A stretch of DNA of 64,000 bases from Microbaculum marinum (GTDB lineage: Bacteria > Pseudomonadota > Alphaproteobacteria > Rhizobiales > Tepidamorphaceae): assembly GCF_042646165.1 (NCBI RefSeq), contig NZ_JBHRTC010000008.1, one strand, 5' to 3'. A model generated the notes under the pieces. It worked only from the letters and a program-made list of their open reading frames with translations. It searched no databases and was not told the origin of the DNA. The position numbers and the translations under genes are program-made. Positions 9,160 to 16,700 of the stretch are shown piece by piece. The number at the start of each line of letters is the position of its first letter. The stretch's first letter is position 1.

Positions 9160-9600
9160 TCAGGCGACGGCGTCCTTTCCCGGATCGATCCGGAAGGTCA
9201 CGAACTTGTGGCCGAGGAAGTTTGCCGCGGCGCCGACGCCGATCGCGATGCCGTGCCCGGTGGCGAGGGGCATGAACGCGTAGCCGACCGCCGGAAACAC
9301 GACCTCCACCAGCGCAATTGCGACCGACCAGACCACCACCGCGCCGAACGCGTTGACCAGCAGGAAGATCGCGATCTGCGGTCCGAGCGCCCGGTTCGAG
9401 CCCGGAAACACGTAGGCCCGGTAGAGCGTGAAGCCGGCGCTCATGCCGATCGCGTAGGCGACCAGGATCGCCCAGGAGAACGGCAGGACCATCGACAGGG
9501 GAAACCGCATCAGCCAGTTGATCGCCGCCGCCAGTCCGCCGAGCAGCAGGAACCGGACGATCTGGTTGTCGAGTCCGGCGCGCAGAAGCCCCGCCGGCAT
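9160..9600 (-). CDS. GtrA-like membrane protein
   Basis: A 146-residue, four-helix protein of the GtrA/DPMS family. It begins LLRAGLDNQIVRFLLLGGLAAAINW (four-helix start typical of GtrA), has AYAIGMSAGFTLYRAYVFPGS in the centre and ends ANFLGHKFVTFRID, the family's signature C-terminus. GtrA proteins are thought to help translocate or present polyprenyl-phosphate sugars. Its ATG overlaps the stop of the upstream HAD-UbiA gene (TGATG at 9598-9602), so the two are translationally coupled. The pairing mirrors mycobacteria, where the GtrA-like Rv3789 works with decaprenyl-phosphoryl-arabinose. Confidence 0.88.
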   Translation of the reverse strand: MPAGLLRAGLDNQIVRFLLLGGLAAAINWLMRFPLSMVLPFSWAILVAYAIGMSAGFTLYRAYVFPGSNRALGPQIAIFLLVNAFGAVVVWSVAIALVEVVFPAVGYAFMPLATGHGIAIGVGAAANFLGHKFVTFRIDPGKDAVA

Positions 9601-11144
9601 CACGCGCCCAGCCCGAACCAGGCCGCCAGGAACGCCGCCGCCATGACCGCGCCCAATGCCACGCTGGCTCGGTCGCGCACCGCGAAGGCGACGGGATCGT
9701 CGTTGAGCTCGCCGCGCTGGCAGAGCAGCCAGATCCGGCCGATCCACAGGAACAGCACCGGCGGAAATGCCCACAGCCACACGGAGTTCTGGTAGAGCCC
9801 CGCCTGGAAGGCGTCGTTGATCAGGTACAGCACCATGATCATCACCGCCGCCAGGCCGCTGGACACCCCCATCGCCAGGATCAGCGGGCCGTCGCTCGAC
9901 AGGTAGCCGCGGCCGGCGACCTTGCGCTCGCCGAGAGTCGCCATGCGCTCGATCTCGGTATGGCGCTTGGCGAAGGACAGCGACGAGAACAGGAACATCG
10001 AGAAGACCAGCAGCCAGGGCGACACGACGACCTGGGCGGCGGTGATGCCGAGTCCGAGGCGCAGCGTGAACAGCACCGCCAGCGTGAAGGCGTCGAGGAT
10101 CGGCTGGCGCTTCAGACTCATCGAGTAGGCGACCGTGAGGAGCAGATAGGCCAGCAGGATGACGACTGCGATCGCGCCGATCAGGGCGCCGAGCCCGAAG
10201 CTCAGGAGGAACCCAACCGGCAGCGCGGCGATCGCGTAGAGCACCGGCAGGCGCCCGCTGGCCAGCGGTCTGTGCCGCTTCGACCAGTGCAGCCGGTCCT
10301 CGGGCAGGTCGAACAGGTCGTTCAGCAGGTAGGTGGTCGACGCCAGTATGCTGATCGCCACGAAGGCGATCAGGGCGTTTACCCAGGCGGCCGGATCGGC
10401 CAGGTGCCCGCCCAGGATCAGCGGCGCGAAGACCAGCGCGTTCTTGGCCCACTGGTGCGGCCTTGCCGCCTTGGCGAATGCCCGCGCAACGCTCTTCCGG
10501 GGAAACACGGCCTCGACCGGACCCGCCTGCCGGGCATCGCGTTCAACCGAGCCCCGCGCCTCGACGATGACGACCGACTTGGCGCGCCGCCAGACCGCCA
10601 GGTCGGCGGCGGAATCGCCCGCGTAGGCGAAGCCGTCCGGATACAGTTCGGCGAGCTTGTCCGCCTTCGCGGCGCCCTTGATGTTGGTGACGCCGTCGCT
10701 GGCGACCACCTTGTCGATGAAGGGAAAGCGCCGCGCGATCGCCGAGGCGAGGAACACGTCGGCCGCCGTCGCCAGGACTACGGTCCGGCCGTTTGCCTTC
10801 GCCTCGGTGGCGAAGGCGGCGAGTTCCTCGTTTACCGGCAGGAAGTCGACATCGACGCTCACGCGCTCGGCGAGCTTGCGCTTGACTGCGGCGCGGCCCT
10901 CCAGCAGCCAGCGCGCCAGCACGAAGATCCGGAGCGGATTTCGGCGCACATAGGCGAGGGCGGTCTCGTGCAGCAGGTCGCAGCGGATCAGGCTGCCGTC
11001 GAGGTCGAGCACCAGCGGCGTGTCCGGCCCAGTCGCCTCGGCCCCGGTCCCCGCCTGGGCCACGGCAATGTCGGGGCTCGCCGGCGGAGCCGGGCGGGAG
11101 TGCGTTGTCATGCGGACGCTGGTGTTCGAAGTCGTTGTGGCCAC
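9600..11144 (-). CDS. HAD phosphatase-UbiA prenyltransferase fusion (DPPR synthase-like)
   Basis: A 514-residue two-domain protein. Residues 42-215 are a haloacid-dehalogenase fold with DLDGSL (nucleophile Asp47, Asp49), a Lys motif near 156-163 and AGDSAADLAV (about 175-184). From about 229 to the end is a UbiA-type polytopic domain with HQWAKNALVFAPL and NDLFDLPEDRLHWSKRHRPL (from Asn275), the form seen in decaprenyl-phosphate phosphoribosyltransferases. In mycobacteria the pentosyl-phosphate transferase and the 5-phosphatase are separate proteins; here both may be in one chain. The start is uncertain: GTG at 11144 or ATG at 11111, and neither has a clear ribosome-binding site. It is coupled to the downstream gtrA. 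Confidence 0.87.
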   Translation of the reverse strand: MATTTSNTSVRMTTHSRPAPPASPDIAVAQAGTGAEATGPDTPLVLDLDGSLIRCDLLHETALAYVRRNPLRIFVLARWLLEGRAAVKRKLAERVSVDVDFLPVNEELAAFATEAKANGRTVVLATAADVFLASAIARRFPFIDKVVASDGVTNIKGAAKADKLAELYPDGFAYAGDSAADLAVWRRAKSVVIVEARGSVERDARQAGPVEAVFPRKSVARAFAKAARPHQWAKNALVFAPLILGGHLADPAAWVNALIAFVAISILASTTYLLNDLFDLPEDRLHWSKRHRPLASGRLPVLYAIAALPVGFLLSFGLGALIGAIAVVILLAYLLLTVAYSMSLKRQPILDAFTLAVLFTLRLGLGITAAQVVVSPWLLVFSMFLFSSLSFAKRHTEIERMATLGERKVAGRGYLSSDGPLILAMGVSSGLAAVMIMVLYLINDAFQAGLYQNSVWLWAFPPVLFLWIGRIWLLCQRGELNDDPVAFAVRDRASVALGAVMAAAFLAAWFGLGA

Positions 11145-11246
11145 GGATCGAACGTTAACAGAGGGATACGGCGCCCGAAATGCAAATGAACTCTGCGCAA
11201 TATGTTAACGGCGCCGCGTCCGCCGGTGACGAACGCAGTGGTGCCG

Positions 11247-13408
11247 TCACTCCAGGAACACCGTGACGCTCGCCGCGCGTCCGTCCGCGTCGACCACCGA
11301 GACGGTCGAGAACCCGGCGCCGTCAGGCTGCCACCTGGCGTCGCGCCGGCGCTGCGAGGTGTCGATCGGCGCGCCGTTGGCGAACCACTGGAACGGGGGG
11401 CGGCCGCCGTCGAGCTTGACCACCAGCGGCCGCGGCCGGCCCGACCCGTCGGTGTCGACCGCGACCCGCGCCCCGTCGGGCGGATAGACGATCGCCGGCG
11501 CCGGATCTGCCCCGGCCCCGCCCCCGTGCCCGGCCATCACCTCGCCCGGAGCGAACCGCTTCAGCGCCGGCGGCAGGTCGGCGGCTCCTGCCAGCAGCGT
11601 CCCCTTCGGCNNNNNCGAAGGCGTCGAACAGGATGGGTGCGGGGGTGAGGCGCCCCGACAGGCCGGACACCGGGGCGCCGTCGGGCCGGCCGACCCAGAC
11701 GCCGATCACGTGGCGGCCGTCGTAGCCGACCGACCAGGCGTCGCGGTAGCCGTAGGACGTGCCGGTCTTGTAGGCGAAGCCGCCATGCGCGCGGCCGGCC
11801 GGCGGCGGCGTGCCGTCGATGACGTCGGAGACCAGCCAGGCGGCGCGGGCGTCGAGAAACTCGCCCTTCGGCCGGGCGGCGGGCGCGAGATCGCGGTGCA
11901 GCCGCACCGGCGCGCCGCCACTGGCAAGGCCGGCGAACAGCGTGACGACGTCGTCGAGCGTCATGCCGGCGCCGCCGAGCCCGACCGGCAGGCTCGCCGC
12001 CTCGCCCTTCGGCAGCACCGGCTCGACGCCGGCCCGCCTGAGCCGCGCCATCAGCCGCGCCGGTCCCACCGCGTCGAGCAGCCGGATCGCCGGCACGTTG
12101 AGCGACATCTGCAGCGCCTCGCGCACGCTGACCGTGCCCTGGTAGCCGAAGTCGAAGTTGCGCGGCCGGTAGCCGCCAAAGCTCGCCGGCCGGTCTTCGA
12201 TCAGCGTCTCGGGATGCGCCAGCCCGGCCTCGAAGGCGAGCCCGTAGATCAGCGGCTTCAGCGTCGAGCCGGGCGAGCGGATCGCACGCACCATGTCGAC
12301 CTGGCCGGCGCGCATGTCGTCGAAGAAATCCGACGATCCGACCTCGGCCAGCACCTCGCCGCTGGAATGATCGGCAACCAGGATCGCCACCGACATCCGG
12401 TCGCCGAGCGGCCTTGCCGCCTCGGAGGCGAGGCCTTCAAGCGCCGTCTGCAGACCGGCCTCGAGGCTGACCTGCCAACCGTTGGCCTCAGGCATGCTGA
12501 TCGAAAGCAGGCGGGCCAGGTGCGGCGCGTGGTTGGGCATGTCGGCGCGCACCGTCGGGATCCTTGCGGCGAGCGCCGGGCCGAGTTCGTCGGCCTCGAT
12601 CGCGCCGGCCGCGACGAGGCGGTCGACCACCCGGTCGCGCGCCGCCTGCGCTGCGCCGGCGTCGCGATCCGGGCGCCGCGCCTCGGGCGACTGCGGCAGC
12701 GCCACCAGCAGCGCCGCCTCGGTGAGGCTGAGCTTGCGCGGCTCGTGGCCGNNNNNNNNNNNNNNNNNNNNNNNNNNNNNNNNNNNNNNNNNNNNNNNNN
12801 NNNNNNNNNNNNNNCTTGCGCGGCTCGTGGCCGAAATAGGCGAGCGCCGCCGCCCTGATGCCTTCCAGGTTGCCGCCGTAGGGCGCCAGCGTCAGGTACC
12901 GCTCCAGGATCTCCGGCTTGGAGAAGGCGAGGTCGAGCCGGATCGCGTCGCGGATCTGGACAAGCTTGTCGGCGATCGTGCGGTCCGGCCGCGGCGCCAG
13001 CAGCCGGGCGAGCTGCATGGTCAGCGTCGAGCCGCCCGAGACGATACGCCCGTGCGCCGCGACCTGCCAGGCCGCGCGCAGCAGCGCCAGCGGATCGACG
13101 CCCGGATGGTCGGCGAACCGCCGGTCCTCGTAGGCGAGCAGCATCTCCACGAAGCGCGGGTCGATGCTGGCCAGGTCAGCCTGCAGCCGCCAGCGCCCGT
13201 CGGCGATCGCGAACGGCCTGAGCAGCACCCCGTCGCGGTCGCGCAATTCCCGCGACGTCTCGATCGCCCGGGCCCGCTCGACCACCGCGGAGCCTTCGCG
13301 CGCCGTCAGGAAGCCGCCGGTTACGGCGATCGCCGCGACCACCACCCACGCCGTGAGTACGCCGGCGATCGCGGAGACGGGCGAGCGTGTGCGGGACGGA
13401 GAGGTCAT
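11247..13408 (-). CDS. pbpC: Penicillin-binding protein 1C, interrupted by two assembly gaps
   Basis: The gene reads as three pieces because of two N-runs, but the pieces together are a complete PbpC. From the ATG at 13408 there is one membrane helix and a GT51 domain with AYEDRRFADHPGVDP and GGSTLTMQLARLLAP. Next come the transpeptidase with SPGSTLKPLIYGLAFE, SLNVPA and YKTGTSYGYRDAWSVG, and a C-terminal BiPBP_C domain with FQWFANGAPID. Collapsing the 63-N gap onto a 19-base overlap restores the reading frame exactly; the 5-N gap shifts the frame only because its length is a placeholder. I therefore regard the gene as intact. It follows the alpha-2-macroglobulin gene, the usual bacterial pairing. 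Confidence 0.88.
11611..11615. other. Assembly gap of five N inside pbpC
   Basis: Five N separate ILFDAF from the residues PKGTLLAGAADLPPALKR of PbpC on the minus strand. In the deposited form the two sides are one base out of phase. A true gap length of 4 or 7 (or any n leaving remainder 1 on division by 3) restores the frame, so five is a placeholder and not biology. Confidence 0.85.
12733..12833. other. Artificial scaffold gap (63 N) flanked by an identical 19-base contig overlap
   Basis: The 63 N at 12752-12814 are flanked on the left (12733-12751) and right (12815-12833) by the same 19 bases, CTTGCGCGGCTCGTGGCCG. The two contigs therefore overlap and should be merged. Removing 82 bases (63 N plus one copy) brings the two PbpC frames, which differ by one base, back into register. 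The merged minus-strand reading is YFGHEPRKLSLTEAALLV, the expected PbpC sequence. Confidence 0.93.
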
Positions 13409-13793
13409 CGGCCGACCCGCCGGTGCCAATGGGGCCCGTCAATTCCGTCCCCCGCGAGGCCCTCATGGTGCCGAGGGCGGCATCGCCGCCCGTCTCGAAC
13501 CATGAGGGCGGGCGCATTGCTCCGGCGCTGGCCGTTCCCAGCTACCCTTCGAGACGCGGCTGCGCCGCTCCTCGGGATAAGGGTTGAGTGAGTGGAGAGG
13601 CCCGGGTGGATGCGGCCCCGCCGTACCGTGCGGCCCCTGGGTCCCGGCTCAGGGCCGGGACGTCGTCTCTGCTTTGCGGCCTGTCCGGTGCACAACGGCA
13701 GCCCACCCCGCAGCCTAAGCCCCGGACATGATCCGGGGCCCAGCGCGACGCTTGCCTGCGGCGCATCGATCGAGGCGGCCGCCCTCATCGGCC
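13409..13793. repeat. Non-coding spacer made of at least three palindromic repeat elements
   Basis: The 385 bases between the alpha-2-macroglobulin gene and pbpC hold no supported gene. They carry three separate hairpin-forming units. The first is an imperfect palindrome at 13542-13586 with inner arms GCGGC/GCCGC (13556-13560, 13564-13568) and outer CGAG/CTCG. The second is GTCCCGGC-5-GCCGGGAC at 13641-13661. The third is CCCCGGA-5-TCCGGGG at 13720-13738, followed by GGCCCAG. The last two share a 5-base loop and CCCGG cores. Such units are typical interspersed intergenic elements of alphaproteobacterial genomes. Whether they terminate or stabilise the message between the two genes is not known. 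Confidence 0.72.
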
Positions 13794-16700
13794 TCAGGGC
13801 CGCGGGCCCAGCACCTGCGTGCGCGACGTCTCGCCGCGGGCGGTGAGATAGGGCCGGTACATGTCCTCCACATAGGCCGGCGGATGCACGTAGTCGCCCG
13901 GCGTCACCGCGCGCACCACGTAGGCCAGCGTGAAGGAGGGGTCGGAGTTGCCGTCGCGCTCGAAGGCGGCGACGAAGCGGTCGTCGCGGAACTCGACATG
14001 GGCCGGGTTGACGTCGTCGGGCAGCCACGGAAAGGCGGCCAGATCGGCGCTGTCGACGAGGTTCGGGTTGTCGATCTCGAAACCCGCCGGCAGCATGTCG
14101 ACGACCAGCACGCTGCTCGGCCACGAATTGTGCTCGGCGACCTCGATGACAGCCACCATCCGCGCGTTCTGGCCGACCTCGCCGACGGAAACCGAGTTGC
14201 CGTCGAGGTCGAAATAGGTGCGCGAGATGGTGAAGCCGTTGGCTTCCGGGCCGCGTGGCTCGCTCGGCACGCCGCTCACCGTGATCACCGCGTCGACGGC
14301 ACTGTCGGAGCGGTTGGTGACCGTCACCGGCTGCCCGTCGAGGCGCTCTCCCGAGAAGCGGCGCATCAGGTTGCCGTCCACGGCCACGCCGTTCTCCTCC
14401 AGCCGGAGATCGCCGGCCTCGTTGATCAGCGCGTTCGCCGCCATCAGCATCCAGCCGTCCTCCTGGGTGGAGGTGTAGGTGCGGCCGGCGCGCTCGGCGT
14501 CGACGATGCGGATCAGCGCCGGGATCGGTTCGGCGCCGGCGCCGCTTTCGGCGACCAGCGTCAGCGTCGCCGCCCCGTCGCGCAGCCGCGAGCCGTAGTC
14601 GGAGCGCTGGCCGTCGCTGTCGCCGTCGTCCTGCAGGGCGTAGAGCGCCGCGGCGAACGCCTGGCGCGCCCGCTCGTTCTCGCCGTAGAAGGCGAGCGCC
14701 GCGCCGAGCTGCGCCCGGGCGAGCGGGGAGGCGAAGTTCTCCAGCTGTGTGTCGACGTAGTAGCGCAGGTCGGAGATCGCCGCGCGCCGGTTGCGGGCCA
14801 GCACGTAGAGCGCATAGGCGATCTCGCTGCCCTGGGTGTCGACGCTGTCGGTGTAGCCGAGTGCGTTCGACAGGTTGTCGAGCGCCTGGCCGAAGGCGAG
14901 CTCCGGCACCGCGTGGCCTGCTTCCCGCGCCCGTGTCAGGAACTCGGTCACGTAGGAGTCGAGCCACAGGTCGCCGCCGCCCGGGTTCCACATGCCGAAG
15001 CCGCCCGACGAGGACTGCTTCGCCAGCACCCCGGCGATCGCCTTGTCGACCCTTTCGCGCAGCTCCGGTTCGGTCCCCAGGCCCAGTTGCTGGGCGACCG
15101 ACGACAGGTACAGGAGCGGCATGCCGCGGCTGGTAAGCTGTTCGGCGCAGCCGTACGGATAGCGGTCGAGCGCGGCCATGATGGACGGCACGTCGAGGGT
15201 GCCCGCCCGGGTGATCGACAGGTTGACGAAGCCGGAGCCTGCGATCCTGTCGGCGACCAGCGATCCGTCGAGCGTCAGGCTGGCGCCGGGAATGAGCGAG
15301 ACGACGCGCCGGTCGGTGACCGGTGGCTCGGCGCCACGCACGCCGATGTTGAGGCTCTGGGAGATCGTCATCCCGTCGGCGTGCACCAGCCGCACGGTGA
15401 TCCGGTCCTGGCCGATCCGGGTGCCGGTCAGCGGGATCGAGATCGCGGTGCGCTCCTGCTGCGCGAGGTTGAGCATGTTTGCGGGTTCCGGCGGCCCGGT
15501 GCGCACGATGCCGGCGCTGTCGACCTCGATGCGCCAGGCGCCGGCGGGGCCGTCGGTGTTGTCGATGTCGACGCGCAGTTGGGACTGGTCGGCCGGCGCC
15601 AGGAAGCGCGGCAGCGCGGAGACCAGCACCACCGGGTCGCGAACGATCACGTCGGCGCTGCCGTGGCCGACGCTGGAGGCGGTCCAGGCGACCGCCATCA
15701 CCCGAAGCGTGCCGTTGAACTCGGGCACGTCGAAGCTGACCGTGGCCTTGCCCTCGGCGTCGGCGGTGACGATGCCGGAGAACAGCGACACCGGTTCCTG
15801 CGTCGGCGGCGAGCCGTCCATGCCGAGACCCGCCTCGCCGCCGCCCGAGCGCAGCCGGCCGGTCTCGCCGGTCAGGCCGTCGATCAGCTGGCCGTAGATG
15901 TCGCGCATCTCCATGGCGAGCTTGCGCTGGCCGTAATACCAGTCCTCCGGCGCCGGCGGCTCGTAGTGGGTCAGGTTGAGGATCCCGACGTCGACGGCGG
16001 CGACCGTCAGGTAGGCCTGCTCGCCGGGCGTCAGGCCCTCGACCGCCGCCGGCACCGCCATCGTCTCGCGCGGCCGGGCGATGTCGGGCAGCTCGAGCGA
16101 GACCGCCAGGGTCCGGTCGGCCGTGTCGACCTCGAGCCAGGTCAGCCCGACGGCGCGCGTCGGCATTCGCGAGGCGCTGCCGCCGGCCATCGGACGGATC
16201 ACCGTCGCCGTGACGTAGGCGCCCGGCGACCAGTCTTCGCCGACCGTCAGCTCTATCGTGGTGCCGCCTTCCTGAACGTCGATCTCGCGGGTTTCCAGCA
16301 AGCCTTCGGCGACGACGTTGACGATGGCCTTGCCGGAAAAGCGCGGCGCGATGGTCACCGTGGCGGTGTCGCCGACCCGGTATTCCGGCTTGTCGAGGCT
16401 CAGTTCGAGCGTGTCGGGACTGTCGGCGCTGCTGGTCTCGACATACCAGCCGGCGGTGAAGGACACGCTGGTCACCGGTCCGGCCGCCTCGGCGGAGGCG
16501 ACCTCGAGGCGGTAGCGGCCCCAGTCGACGTCGGCCGCGATGCGCGCCGGCTGGTCGGCGGCGACGTCGATCGTGCCGTCGGCGACGCGCGTCGTGTAGG
16601 TCACCGCTTCATGGTTCCAGCGCCCGTCGGTGCGGTACCACTGGAAATTGCGTTCGATGCGCACGAGCTCCCAGCGCAGGTTCTGCACGGCGACGCGCCG

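Noticed and set aside
12752..12814. The N-run as a true insertion or break of pbpC
   Set aside because: Identical 19-base flanks and the restored frame show that the contigs overlap.
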